A stretch of 62,873 bases of DNA from contig JAMPXK010000009.1 in the NCBI GenBank assembly GCA_023701245.1, positions 1 through 62,873 on the forward strand, written 5' to 3'. Each line of letters starts with the position of its first letter. The first letter of the stretch is position 1. Both the position numbers and the translations under genes were made by a program. Shown here piece after piece: positions 1-10,035 of the stretch. A model generated the notes under the pieces. That model had not been told where the DNA came from. It was given only the letters and a program-made list of their open reading frames with translations, and made no database searches. Origin of the DNA: Elusimicrobiales bacterium. GTDB lineage: Bacteria > Elusimicrobiota > Elusimicrobia > Elusimicrobiales > UBA9959.

Positions 1-35
1 CACCACCCGGGAATAAACCTTACACAGCGCGAACG

Positions 36-59
36 CCCGTCCCGCGAGAGCGGGAAGGG
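36..59 (-). terminator. Weak hairpin downstream of spoVG
   Basis: An inverted repeat with ten-base arms, one mismatch and a four-base loop lies just past the spoVG stop. No run of T follows on either strand, so it is not a canonical intrinsic terminator. It could be an mRNA 3'-end stabilising hairpin. Bases 1-35 show no coding sequence. Confidence 0.3.
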
Positions 60-83
60 TGCTTGATCTTCCGTCTCGGGGCT

Positions 84-380
84 TTAGAAGCCTTCGGTTT
101 GGGTCGGCACCGCCAGCGGCCCGGCCTTGGCGACCTCTTGCTCGTATTCCTTCAGGATCAACTGTTCCAGCTTGCTGCGGAACTCGTTGTGGATAGGATG
201 GGCAATATCCTTATAGGTGCCGTCCTTGATCTTCCTCGAGGGCATACAGACTATGAGGCCGTTGTTGCCGTTGACGACCTTCATGTTGTGCACCACGAAA
301 GCGTTGTCGAACGTAACCGTCGCGAACGCCTTCAGCCTGGCCTCGTTCCTGAGATGTATCCTCACTTCGGTGATTTCCAT
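84..380 (-). CDS. spoVG: SpoVG family RNA/DNA-binding regulator
   Basis: This is a 98-residue protein matching SpoVG over its whole length. It starts MEITEVRIHL, has the typical central stretch GLIVCMPSRKIKDGTYKDIAHP at about residues 41-62, and ends in a short acidic tail. SpoVG proteins are small nucleic-acid-binding regulators found in many non-sporulating bacteria, so the name does not imply sporulation. A GGGGGA ribosome-binding site precedes the ATG by a few bases. The gene is the last in the long minus-strand run and lies 88 bases downstream of ispE, the same neighbour it has in many Gram-positive bacteria. Its targets here cannot be read from the sequence. Confidence 0.93.
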   Translation of the reverse strand: MEITEVRIHLRNEARLKAFATVTFDNAFVVHNMKVVNGNNGLIVCMPSRKIKDGTYKDIAHPIHNEFRSKLEQLILKEYEQEVAKAGPLAVPTQTEGF

Positions 381-468
381 ACTGTCCCCCTGTTACCGCC
401 CCCCTGCAGAACCCACTGCTACCGCGTACTTACTGAAAGGCAGCTTGATGTTGCTACTACCACAGATT

Positions 469-1350
469 TTACCAAAATTCAGTTAAAAATACCCTGTAAC
501 CCCGTATACGCCCCGCCTCGCGCGCCAGCCTGGCCGCCGCTACCCGGTCCCAGCACAGGGCGAATACCGTAGCCCCGGAACCCGACATCATAACGGCGTC
601 CGCGCCCAGCGCCGCCAGCCGCTCCCTGGCCTGGCGCACCGCTTTGTGGCGCGGCAGCACCGGGTCCTCGAGCCGGTTAAAAATAAGCCCGGCGTCCTCT
701 TTTGTAAAGCGCCCCGCCCGCAGCAGCCGGCAAAGCCGGCCAAAATCCTTCACCCGCGCGCGTATCTCACCTGGAGTTCCCAGCTTCAGGTTCCCGTAAA
801 CTTCTTTGGTATAGACCGGCACACCGGGATAGACCAGCACCACGTAAGGCAGGCGGCCTTTCAGGCTGAAGGGTTTCAGTTTCTCTCCCCGCCCCCGGCC
901 TTCGGCCGCCATGGACTCCAGCATGAAGAACGGCACGTCCGACCCCACCGCCGCGGCTATTTTCATAAGCCGCGTAAAACCGGCGCGCGGCACTTTGTAA
1001 AGCCGGGCCAGGCCCAGCAGGGCGGCCGCGGCGTCGGAAGACCCGCCGCCCAGGCCCGCGCCCACGGGGATGCGCTTTTCCAGCCGTATCTCCACGGCCG
1101 GCGCTATTGCGAAGGTCTCGAAGAATTTTACCGCGGCCTTGTGAACGATATTATCCGCCTGGCGGCCCAGTTCTTTGGGCCCGCCCTTGACCGCCAGTTT
1201 TATACCTGGCGCCGCCGCCCTGCGGAAGGTCAGCAGGTCGCAGACGCCCACGCGCGCGAACAGCGTGGCCAGGTCGTGGTAACCGTCCGGCCGGCGCCGG
1301 GTGGTTTCCAGGAAGAGGTTGATCTTGGCCGGGGCCTTGAGCTTTAGCAT
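469..1350 (-). CDS. ispE: 4-diphosphocytidyl-2-C-methyl-D-erythritol kinase
   Basis: GHMP-family kinase of the MEP isoprenoid pathway, which phosphorylates CDP-methylerythritol with ATP. The N-terminal APAKINLFL holds the conserved Lys (residue 9). The ATP-binding loop PVGAGLGGGSSDAAAA sits at residues 95-110, and the third GHMP motif MMSGSGATVFAL lies near the C terminus. About 293 residues is normal length. The reading frame also permits a TTG start at 1356 that overlaps the TPR gene stop. The ATG at 1350 is preferred because the family begins just before the PAKINL motif. The upstream ribosome-binding site is poor, so translational coupling to the TPR gene is likely. Together with glmM, glmS and acpS it supplies envelope precursors. 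Confidence 0.95.
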   Translation of the reverse strand: MLKLKAPAKINLFLETTRRRPDGYHDLATLFARVGVCDLLTFRRAAAPGIKLAVKGGPKELGRQADNIVHKAAVKFFETFAIAPAVEIRLEKRIPVGAGLGGGSSDAAAALLGLARLYKVPRAGFTRLMKIAAAVGSDVPFFMLESMAAEGRGRGEKLKPFSLKGRLPYVVLVYPGVPVYTKEVYGNLKLGTPGEIRARVKDFGRLCRLLRAGRFTKEDAGLIFNRLEDPVLPRHKAVRQARERLAALGADAVMMSGSGATVFALCWDRVAAARLAREAGRIRGYRVFLTEFW

Positions 1351-1352
1351 GG

Positions 1353-3506
1353 TCAATCCGGGAGTTTAAGCGTGTTCACGCCGCTGAAGTTCATCTGCCC
1401 GTAGTCCATGGTCACTTTCAGCGCCACGTGCGGCAGTTTGAACTCCATCACGTAAGGAAAAAGGTACAGGTTCCGGAAGAAATAATGCGACGGCTCGAAC
1501 GCCAGTTTACGCTCGGATTCGGGCCGTATCCTGGCGGGGGTGCCGTCGGCGTCCAGGCACACCTCGCGGCCGCCGCCGGTAAAGCAGTCCCCGCCCCAGC
1601 CGCCGTCCAGCCTGCCGCCGGCGAGGGTCCTGCCGGAGAACCAGTCGCGCAGTTCCGCCGTTACCAGCGACGCCCAGTAGTTGAAAGCCCCCGCGTCTAT
1701 GTCCTTGAGCTCCATGGAGTCCATCTCCAGGGAACCGCCGCTGAAGCGGGCCCGCCAGAGCGGGGCCATCAGCGGCCCCATCACCGTCAGGCTGAAATCG
1801 GAAGGCGGCGCGAAATGCAGGATGGCGTCCAACTTCACCGTGCGGCCGCGCAGCCGGGCCTCTATCTTGGCGAAAGAGGAGAATTCCTGCCCGGCCGGGA
1901 GGAAGGCCGCCAGCCAGGCCCGCTTCAGGCCCTCGGCCTCGGCGTCGGGAATGCGCTTCTGCAGGGCCTTGATCCTGGCGTCGGCGTTGGCGCGCTTGGC
2001 GGGTTTCTCCAGCAGGCGGGAGTTCTTCCAGGCCAGCCAGGCCGTGCGGTAGTCGCCGGAGGCCTCGTAGATCTCGCCGGCATGCCCCCAGACTACGGCG
2101 TCGTCATAGACGGCCTTCAACGCTTTCTTTATCCCTTCCAGCGCGCCGGGCACGTCGCCGTTGCGGAAGCGGACCCAGGCCAGGGAGTCCAGGTAGGCGC
2201 CGTTGGCCGGCTCCAGGGCCACGGCGCTGGAGATCAGCACCTGCGCCTCGGCCAGCTTCAGCCCGCGGTCCGCAAGCGAGTAGCCAAGGTAGTTGAGCAC
2301 ATTGGCGTTGGCGGGGTTGGCGGCCAGCAGGTAGCGGAAATTCTCCTCCGCGGCGGCCATATCGTTCTCCCGTTCGCTGATGACGGCGTACTGCATGCGC
2401 GCCTCGGCGTTGTCCGGGTTTTTGGCGAGCAGCTGCCGCAGCAGGGTCCGCGCCTTTTTGGGGTCGCCGGTATCGTCGTAGCCCAGCGCCAGGAAATAAG
2501 TTATCTCGCCGTTGTCGGGCCACTTTTTTGCGGCGCCTTCCAGCAGGGCGATGGCCTTGGCGTAGCGGTCGCTCTGGGTGTAATAGTAGGCCAGGCGCAG
2601 CGCCAGGGCGGCGTCGTCCTTCAGAGCCGAAGAGCCCTCTATGTAGGCCGCGGCCGCCGCGAAATCGCGGCGCTGCTCGCTTATCACGGACAGCCAGAAA
2701 CAGGCCGCCGGGTCCGCCTTGTTGAGCTCCCAGGCCTTGAGGAAGTATTTTTCCGCCGCTTCCAGGTCGCCCACGGCGGGGCTGGCGTAAAGTTCGCCCA
2801 GGTGGTTGTACAGCTCGGCGTTATTGGGTTCCAGGTCCAGCAGCTCCCTGTACTCGCCCAGGGCGGCGGCGGTGTCGTTCTTCACCTCGTAATAGTTGGC
2901 CAGCATGTAGCGCGGCTGCGGGTAGTACGCGTCCGCTTCCTTGGCCTTTATCAGGCTGCGCTTCATGTCCTCGTGGCGCCCCTTGGCGTTGTGCAGCACG
3001 GCTATCTGGTAATACACCTCGGCGGCGTCCTCCGGCTTCACCTCCAGGTATTTCTTGAGGTAGTCTATGGACCTGTCGGGGTTGCGGCCGCTCCAGAGGC
3101 TGGCCAGCTGGTAAAGCGCCTCGTGGTTGGAGGCGTCCAGCAGGAAAGCTTTCTCATAGGACGCGGCGGCGCCCGGCATGTCCCCGGCCGCCCAGCGCAC
3201 GTTGCCGTAAAGCACCCAGTTGTCGGCGGTGGCGGAATCCGCCCGCACCACGAAGTCCGCCCAGCGGCCGGCCTCGTCCACCTTGCCTATGCGCAGCGCC
3301 AGGTTGAGCGCCTGCTTGTAGACGAAAACGGACTCCGGGTCCAGCAGCAGGGTGCGCTTGTATTCCTGCAGGGCCGAATCGTAGTTGCCCCGGCGTTCCT
3401 GCACCATGCCGTTCATGAAGTGCAGGTAGGCCTCCTTGTCGGCCGCGGCCGAGACGGAGGCGGAAAACAGGAATACCGCTAAAACGGAAAATATGGTTCT
3501 CGGCAT
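1353..3506 (-). CDS. Secreted TPR protein with LolB/LolA-like C-terminal domain
   Basis: 717 residues. A signal peptide (MPRTIFSVLAVFLFSASVSA) is followed by about a dozen tetratricopeptide repeats to about residue 510, recognisable by recurring A..Y..AL and LGYSLADRG-type helices. The last 180 residues are not TPR. They alternate short beta-like stretches (VKLDAILHFAPPSDFSLTVMG, then ARFSGGSLEMDSMELKD), reminiscent of LolA/LolB-type lipid-carrier barrels. That likeness is by eye only. No lipobox is seen, so it is probably periplasmic. It sits between rimI and ispE in the housekeeping operon, with two bases between its start and the rimI stop. A role in outer-membrane lipid or lipoprotein traffic is an inference. 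Confidence 0.8.
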   Translation of the reverse strand: MPRTIFSVLAVFLFSASVSAAADKEAYLHFMNGMVQERRGNYDSALQEYKRTLLLDPESVFVYKQALNLALRIGKVDEAGRWADFVVRADSATADNWVLYGNVRWAAGDMPGAAASYEKAFLLDASNHEALYQLASLWSGRNPDRSIDYLKKYLEVKPEDAAEVYYQIAVLHNAKGRHEDMKRSLIKAKEADAYYPQPRYMLANYYEVKNDTAAALGEYRELLDLEPNNAELYNHLGELYASPAVGDLEAAEKYFLKAWELNKADPAACFWLSVISEQRRDFAAAAAYIEGSSALKDDAALALRLAYYYTQSDRYAKAIALLEGAAKKWPDNGEITYFLALGYDDTGDPKKARTLLRQLLAKNPDNAEARMQYAVISERENDMAAAEENFRYLLAANPANANVLNYLGYSLADRGLKLAEAQVLISSAVALEPANGAYLDSLAWVRFRNGDVPGALEGIKKALKAVYDDAVVWGHAGEIYEASGDYRTAWLAWKNSRLLEKPAKRANADARIKALQKRIPDAEAEGLKRAWLAAFLPAGQEFSSFAKIEARLRGRTVKLDAILHFAPPSDFSLTVMGPLMAPLWRARFSGGSLEMDSMELKDIDAGAFNYWASLVTAELRDWFSGRTLAGGRLDGGWGGDCFTGGGREVCLDADGTPARIRPESERKLAFEPSHYFFRNLYLFPYVMEFKLPHVALKVTMDYGQMNFSGVNTLKLPD

Positions 3507-3508
3507 CT

Positions 3509-3955
3509 TCAGTCCTTGGGCGCCAGCGTTTTCCTGAGCAGCAGCGCCGCGTCGGTGTTATTATAGAATTTGGGCCTTTTGCCCGCCAGCTCGAACCCCA
3601 GGGCCGTGTACAGCGCTATGGCCGCGGAGTTGTGCTCGTTCACTTCCAGGTCTATCTCGCGGCATAGGTTCTTGGCCGCGTATTCCGCCAGTTTCCCCAC
3701 CAGCGCCCTGGCCGCGCCCCGCCTCCGGAAAGCCCGCCCCACGGCCAGCGTATTGAGCTGTACCTGCGGGCGCAGCACCCAGAAATTAATGAAGCCCGCC
3801 ACCGCGCCGTCCAGCTCCGCCGCCAGCGTGACGGAGTTGCGGTTGCGCTCCTCGGCCTCGAAGCCGGCCGCGCCCCACGCCGGGAAACCCGGCTGCTCGG
3901 CCTCTATGGCGGCGAACACCGCGTAATCCTCTTTTTTAGCCCTTCTTATCAGCAA
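3509..3955 (-). CDS. rimI: Ribosomal-protein-alanine N-acetyltransferase-like GNAT protein
   Basis: 148-residue GNAT acetyltransferase. The acetyl-CoA loop RAFRRRGAARAL lies mid-protein, followed by LEVNEHNSAAIALYTALGF and a Tyr near the end (KFYNN), the pattern of RimI. The start is TTG at 3955. A GGAAGGGAAGG purine stretch is suitably placed before it, and no better ATG exists ahead of the conserved IRRAKKEDY. It overlaps the end of tsaB by 20 bases. Linkage of rimI with tsaB and tsaE is common in bacteria. The exact substrate (S18 or another N terminus) is not shown by the sequence. Confidence 0.87.
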   Translation of the reverse strand: MLIRRAKKEDYAVFAAIEAEQPGFPAWGAAGFEAEERNRNSVTLAAELDGAVAGFINFWVLRPQVQLNTLAVGRAFRRRGAARALVGKLAEYAAKNLCREIDLEVNEHNSAAIALYTALGFELAGKRPKFYNNTDAALLLRKTLAPKD

Positions 3956-4664
3956 GGCGCCTTCCCTTCCCGTAACTTATATTATTCTCCAATTCGTACT
4001 TGGCCGGCTTGAGGTAAAGCGGCTTCAGGCTGCGGCAGCGCCCGGCCAGGGCGGCCTTTATGATATAGCCGGGCTTCACTCTTGAAAGCGCCGCCGGCGC
4101 GGCAGCGGCCCCGGGCGGCAGCAGGCCGTAGATGCCCGGCTCCTCCTCGGCGTCGCCCACGGCGTAAATCGCGCCGGAGGCGGCCAGCAGTTCCTTCAGA
4201 GCCTCCGCCTTCAGCCAGACGGGCTCGCCGTCCGGTTTTCCTGAAAGGCCGAAGAACTGGCAGAAATACTCGTCTTTGAAAGCGTGCAGCAGCGCGGCCA
4301 GGCGCCCGCCGGGGTTGCGGGCGGCCCAGGCTTTAAAATCCGCGCTTTCGCGCGCCTGCAGGGCCAGCACCTCGAACAGCGTTGCGGTGTAGACCAGCGC
4401 CCCGCCCAGCGCTTTAAGGGTCCCCGCCAGCGTCAGGGAAATGCGTATGCCGGTAAAGCGCCCGGGGCCGCGCACGGCGCAGACCGTGTCCACGGAGCGC
4501 AGGCCGGCGCCCGCCCTGGCCAGGGCGCTCTTTACCAGCGGGAACAGGAACAGTTCCTGGTTGAAGACTTTTTTCCGGGCCTGGAAAACCTTGCCCCCCG
4601 CCGCCACGGCGACGTTCAGCCGCGTGCCGGAAGTGCAGACCCCGAGTATCACTTTTTTAGCCAT
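3936..4664 (-). CDS. tsaB: tRNA t6A biosynthesis protein TsaB
   Basis: ASKHA-fold partner of TsaD in making N6-threonylcarbamoyladenosine at tRNA position 37. The family signature is clear: CAVRGPGRFTGIRISLTLA near residues 68-86, with an N-terminal LGVCTSG in place of the usual LxIDTS. 242 residues from ATG 4664. The frame stays open further upstream through tsaE, but that extension is Gly/Arg-rich out-of-frame sequence and is rejected. It overlaps the tsaE 3' end by 16 bases. TsaD itself is not in this window. Confidence 0.92.
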   Translation of the reverse strand: MAKKVILGVCTSGTRLNVAVAAGGKVFQARKKVFNQELFLFPLVKSALARAGAGLRSVDTVCAVRGPGRFTGIRISLTLAGTLKALGGALVYTATLFEVLALQARESADFKAWAARNPGGRLAALLHAFKDEYFCQFFGLSGKPDGEPVWLKAEALKELLAASGAIYAVGDAEEEPGIYGLLPPGAAAAPAALSRVKPGYIIKAALAGRCRSLKPLYLKPAKYELENNISYGKGRRLADKKG

Positions 4665-5137
4665 TGCGCCTCTACCCGCTCCAGGATCTCCGCGCCAGCC
4701 CCGCCCGCCCGGACCTTGATCACCCTGCGGTCGCCGCCGGCCAGCCGGAACTCCAGGCGCAGCGGTTCCACGCCAGAGTAAAGTTCCCCGCCCGCCCCAG
4801 GCCACTCCACCGCGGTTATGCCGTCGGGGCGCCCCAGGTATTCCTCCAGGCCGATGTTCTCCATATCCGCCTCGCCGGCCCGGAACAGGTCGAAATGGTA
4901 CAGCTTCAGGCGGCCCTTGTAGGCGCGCATCAGGTTAAAACTCGCGCTCACCGGCAGGTCCTTCGCGCCCAGCGCCGCGGCCAGCGCGCGCACAAAGAAG
5001 GTCTTGCCGGAGCCTATGGGGCCCTCCAGGAAAAGCGCCGTCCCGCCTTTGAGCCGCCGGGCGAAAAAGCGCGCCAGCCGGGCCGTATCTACGGGGCAGG
5101 AACTTTTAAAAGTGCTCGAAGCTTTTGAACTTGCCAT
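4649..5137 (-). CDS. tsaE: tRNA t6A biosynthesis ATPase TsaE
   Basis: P-loop ATPase needed for turnover of the TsaBDE complex. Walker A GPIGSGKT is at residues 39-46. The family-specific LYHFDLFR and ITAVEWPG motifs follow, corresponding to YHxDLYR and xEWP. At 162 residues it is normal length. The ATG at 5137 lies inside the thiL 3' end (32-base overlap), so it is probably translationally coupled. The tail is followed at once by tsaB and rimI, making a compact tRNA/ribosome modification block. Confidence 0.95.
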   Translation of the reverse strand: MASSKASSTFKSSCPVDTARLARFFARRLKGGTALFLEGPIGSGKTFFVRALAAALGAKDLPVSASFNLMRAYKGRLKLYHFDLFRAGEADMENIGLEEYLGRPDGITAVEWPGAGGELYSGVEPLRLEFRLAGGDRRVIKVRAGGAGAEILERVEAQWLKK

Positions 5138-6080
5138 TGAAATTCTCTATCGCCGCGCCGCGGCCTTTTTCCACCCTGCCTACCACGCGGGCGCCCGGCA
5201 GCAGCGCCTTTATCCGGGCCAGGCGCCGCGCCGGCGCCGTGAACACCAGGCCGTAATCCTCGCCGCCGCCCACGGCGTAATAACGCCAGGGGCGGCCGCT
5301 CAGCAGGCTGTAGGCCCGCAGCCGCCGGTCGCAGGCCCCCTCGCCGGGGCTGACCAGCACCCGGCATCCGGAGAGCTCGGAAATTATAGCCGCGCTGCGA
5401 GCCAGCCCGTCGGAATTGTCCAGCATGGCCGAGGCCAGGCCTTCGCGGCCCAACAGGGCGCCGGCGGCCAGCATGGGCTCGGGCCGCCAGAAAGCCTTTA
5501 CCAGGCCGGGGAATTTCCGTTTAAGCGGAGCGGACCCGCCCATCAGGATCTCGAGCCCGGCCGCCGCCAGGCCCAGTTGTCCGACGTTGAAAAGCAGGTC
5601 GCCGGGCCGGGCCCCGTAACGGGTGACTATTTTCCCGCGGCCGGTCTCGCCCCAGACCGTCATGTAAAAATGGTTCTCCCTCGCGCCGGCCAGGTTGCCG
5701 CCGGCTATGGAGATGCCGAACCGCAGCGCTTCCGCCTTCAGGGCCCGCATGAAACGGCGGGTGAAGTCCGGCCGGATGTCCTTACGCAGCCCCGAGCCTA
5801 CCACGCAGGAAACAGGTTTAACGTCGCCCATGGACGCCAGGTCGCTGAGGTTTATGCGCAGCAGCTTGCGGGCGATGTCCTCCGGCCGCGCGAAGCGCGC
5901 CAGGTAATGGGTCCCTTCCACCATTTCGTCGGTGGTGATCACCAGGTCCCGCCCCGCCCCGTGCCGGAGCACGGCGCAGTCGTCGCCGGGGCCCAGCAGC
6001 AGCCGCCGGTCCCCTGGGAACCGGAAGGTCTTCTCTATGTGCTCTATCAGCCGGGCTTCGGCGCCCTTACTGGTCTTCAC
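5106..6080 (-). CDS. thiL: Thiamine-monophosphate kinase
   Basis: Phosphorylates thiamine monophosphate to thiamine diphosphate with ATP. Conserved ThiL motifs are all present: LGPGDDCAVL near residues 29-38, NLSDLASMGDVKP, AMLDNSDGLARSA (metal and nucleotide binding) and VGGGEDYGLVFT near residues 268-279. 324 residues is usual. It starts with GTG at 6080, whose GTGA overlaps the nnrD stop, a sign of coupled translation. No TPP riboswitch would be expected inside the operon and none is seen. Confidence 0.96.
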   Translation of the reverse strand: MKTSKGAEARLIEHIEKTFRFPGDRRLLLGPGDDCAVLRHGAGRDLVITTDEMVEGTHYLARFARPEDIARKLLRINLSDLASMGDVKPVSCVVGSGLRKDIRPDFTRRFMRALKAEALRFGISIAGGNLAGARENHFYMTVWGETGRGKIVTRYGARPGDLLFNVGQLGLAAAGLEILMGGSAPLKRKFPGLVKAFWRPEPMLAAGALLGREGLASAMLDNSDGLARSAAIISELSGCRVLVSPGEGACDRRLRAYSLLSGRPWRYYAVGGGEDYGLVFTAPARRLARIKALLPGARVVGRVEKGRGAAIENFNGKFKSFEHF

Positions 6081-6961
6081 CGTTCAAGGCTCCTTATGGC
6101 GGCAGGCAGGAAAGCCAGCAGTTCCCCGGCGAGCACGCAGCGGGCGGTAAGTTTCTTCTCTGCCAGGTCGCCGCAGCGGCCGTGCAGGTACACGGCCAGC
6201 GCCGCGCTGTCCAGCGCTGTCTTTGGCGTAAAGCCGCGGGCCAGGCCGTTCTGCGCCAGCAGGCCGGTCAGCAGGCCGGCCAGCACGTCGCCTGAACCGC
6301 CCTTGGCCAGGGCCGGACCGCCCGTGGGGTTCTTCCAAAGCCGCCGCCCCAGGCAGAGCAGGGTGCCGGGCCCCTTGAGCACGGCCACGCCGCCGGTCAG
6401 GGCGGCCAGGGCCGCCGCGGCGGCCGGCCGGCCGGATATTTTTCCGCCCAGCAGGCGCGCGGCCTCGCCGGGATGCGGGGTAAAAACGGCTACGGGGGCC
6501 TTTATCCTGAACGGCCGCGGGCCGGCGGCCAGGGCGTTGAGCGCGTCCGCGTCCACCACCACGGGCAGGTCCAGCGCCGCCAGCAGTTTCAGGGCGAAAG
6601 CGCGCGCGCCGCGGGAGGCGCCCAGGCCTGGCCCCAGGAGCAGCGCGTCGATCTTTTGGGAACGGGCGAAAGCGGCCACCTGCGCCGCGGCCGCCGGCGT
6701 AAAAGCCCCGCCGGCGCATTTCGCGCCGAAGGTCATGGCTTCGGGCAGCGCGCAGGCTATGATCTTTCTTTCGCTTTCCGGGCAGGCCACGGTCACCAGG
6801 CCGGCCCCGGCCTTAAGCGCCGCGCGGGCGGCCAGCACGGCCGCGCCCGTCATGCCGCGCGAACCGGCCGCCACCAGCACGCGGCCGAAATCCCCCTTAT
6901 GGGATCCTTTACGTCTGGCCGGCAGCAATGGCCGGAGCAGGGCCGCGTTCAGCGTCTTCAT
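6077..6961 (-). CDS. nnrD: ADP-dependent (S)-NAD(P)H-hydrate dehydratase
   Basis: Ribokinase-like repair enzyme that dehydrates damaged NAD(P)HX. Diagnostic motifs are GDFGRVLVAAGSRGMTGAAVL near the N terminus, VVVDADALNAL, TPHPGEAARLLG and KGGSGDVLAGLLTGLLAQ. From ATG 6961 it has 294 residues. The open frame runs on to 7024, but ATG 6961 forms the usual ATGA overlap with acpS and starts at the normal family N terminus. The partner epimerase NnrE is often fused in front. It is absent here, so this is the stand-alone dehydratase. Confidence 0.94.
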   Translation of the reverse strand: MKTLNAALLRPLLPARRKGSHKGDFGRVLVAAGSRGMTGAAVLAARAALKAGAGLVTVACPESERKIIACALPEAMTFGAKCAGGAFTPAAAAQVAAFARSQKIDALLLGPGLGASRGARAFALKLLAALDLPVVVDADALNALAAGPRPFRIKAPVAVFTPHPGEAARLLGGKISGRPAAAAALAALTGGVAVLKGPGTLLCLGRRLWKNPTGGPALAKGGSGDVLAGLLTGLLAQNGLARGFTPKTALDSAALAVYLHGRCGDLAEKKLTARCVLAGELLAFLPAAIRSLER

Positions 6962-7320
6962 TTGAAAGCTATGACCGCCGCGCAGGCGTAGGCGGCGGTA
7001 TGGGAAATAGAGACCAGCAGGCAAAGGTCGCGGCGGCCCTTCACGCGCACCTGCGGGCGGCCGCTTTCGGTGTTCTCCACCTCTATGCTGGTGAGCGGCA
7101 GGCGGGTGGCGTCCAGCGCCTTTATCACCGCCTCTTTCACGGCAAAGCGCGCCGCCAGGCGTTCGTACCTGTTGCGGCTTTTGCCCGCGTAGGCCAGTTC
7201 CCCGGGCGTGAACACCTTCCGGAGGAAGCTCGGGTTCGCGGCCAGGCGGCGTATCCTGGCCACCTCGGCCAGGTCCACGCCCAGGCCGGCCACCGCTCCG
7301 GAGGTCTTAGCCCTGGCCAT
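6958..7320 (-). CDS. acpS: Holo-[acyl-carrier-protein] synthase
   Basis: Transfers 4'-phosphopantetheine from CoA to acyl carrier protein. 120 residues. Magnesium-binding Asp16 is in GLGVDLAEV and Glu63 in ARFAVKEAVIKAL. FTPGELAY and the C-terminal VSISHTAAYA are family hallmarks. It starts three bases after the glmS stop and overlaps nnrD at its end. The acpS-nnrD pairing is common across bacteria. Confidence 0.96.
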   Translation of the reverse strand: MARAKTSGAVAGLGVDLAEVARIRRLAANPSFLRKVFTPGELAYAGKSRNRYERLAARFAVKEAVIKALDATRLPLTSIEVENTESGRPQVRVKGRRDLCLLVSISHTAAYACAAVIAFK

Positions 7321-7323
7321 AGG

Positions 7324-9198
<1,875 letters not shown>

Positions 9199-9222
9199 AG
9201 CTTACCTCGCGTAGTTTATGCG

Positions 9223-9269
9223 GCGGACGGCGCCCGGGCCGGCCCGGGGGCCGCCGTCGCGCCGTCCGC
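9223..9269 (-). other. Strong GC hairpin between pdxJ and glmS
   Basis: Eleven-base perfect arms at 9223-9233 and 9259-9269 enclose a second self-complementary GC stretch (CCGGGCCGGCCCGG). It fills most of the pdxJ-glmS gap. No U-run follows on the minus strand. It may therefore be an mRNA processing or stability hairpin, or a weak attenuator setting the glmS level, rather than an intrinsic terminator. Confidence 0.6.
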
Positions 9270-9284
9270 TGCGCCGCAGTTAGA

Positions 9285-10004
9285 TTACTGTATCAGCCGC
9301 TTCATCTCTGAAACGGCGGTCTTGAGGCCCACGAACATAGCGCGCGAGATTATGGAGTAGCCGACATTGAGGCAGTCCATGCCCTCTATGCGGGCCACCG
9401 GCGCCACGTTGTAATAGTCCAGGCCGTGCCCGGCGTGCAGCTCCATCTTGAGCTCCTTCACCAGGAAGCCGGCCAGCTGCAGTTTTTCCAGTTCCTTGGC
9501 CTGCAGTTTCTTGCCCCAGGCTTCGGAATACTTGGCGGTGCACAGTTCTATGCTGTCGGCGCCCAGGTTGTGGGCGGCGCGGATGGCGCCCGGTTCCGGG
9601 TCGGTGAACAGGCTCACGGAAATACCGGAATTGGACAGGCTCTTTATGATCTTGCCCAGCTCGGTCTGTTTGCCTTCCAGCTTGAGGCCGCCCTGGGTGG
9701 TGACCTCCTTGGGGCTCTCGGGCACCAGGCAGACGGAATCGGGGCGCAGGCGCAGGGCGATCTTCTCCATCTCGGGCACCGCGGCCATCTCCAGGTGGAT
9801 GAGGCCCTTGACGTCGTGGCGCACGCGCTCCACGTCGGAATCCTGGATGTGGCGGCGGTCCTGGCGCAGGTGCATCACCACCATGTCGCCGCCGGAGCTG
9901 TAGACCACCCGCGCGGCTTCCACGGTATCCGGGTTCTTCTCCCTGCGGGCCTGCCGCAGCGTGGCCACGTGGTCTATGTTGACTCCGAGTTTAATGTGTC
10001 TCAT
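9285..10004 (-). CDS. pdxJ: Pyridoxine 5'-phosphate synthase
   Basis: Condenses 3-amino-2-oxopropyl phosphate with 1-deoxyxylulose-5-phosphate in the DXP-dependent PLP pathway. It starts MRHIKLGVNIDHVATLRQAR, with HLRQDRRHIQDSDV and ELHAGHGLDYYNV as further hallmarks. 239 residues, full length. A good GGGAGG ribosome-binding site lies before ATG 10004. Located between glmM and glmS. The DXP substrate is shared with the MEP route that uses ispE in the same operon. Confidence 0.97.
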   Translation of the reverse strand: MRHIKLGVNIDHVATLRQARREKNPDTVEAARVVYSSGGDMVVMHLRQDRRHIQDSDVERVRHDVKGLIHLEMAAVPEMEKIALRLRPDSVCLVPESPKEVTTQGGLKLEGKQTELGKIIKSLSNSGISVSLFTDPEPGAIRAAHNLGADSIELCTAKYSEAWGKKLQAKELEKLQLAGFLVKELKMELHAGHGLDYYNVAPVARIEGMDCLNVGYSIISRAMFVGLKTAVSEMKRLIQ

Positions 10005-10035
10005 GAATGCCTCCCTGAAAATAAAACCCTGAAAA

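Noticed and set aside
1428-3482. 684-codon plus-strand frame opposite the TPR gene
   Set aside because: Shadow of a GC-rich gene. The opposite strand has a signal peptide and repeat structure. The same reasoning removes the long plus-strand frames at 5004-6965, 6928-9360, 30454-32787, 40612-42702 and 42576-44306, and the minus-strand frame 23285-25282.
4665-4805. N-terminal extension of tsaB
   Set aside because: The 47 extra codons overlap tsaE, are Gly/Arg/Pro-rich and precede the conserved TsaB N terminus; ATG 4664 is the better start.
9199-9284. glmS ribozyme before glmS
   Set aside because: The gap is 86 bases and holds only a simple hairpin; the ribozyme core is longer and has conserved segments not seen here.
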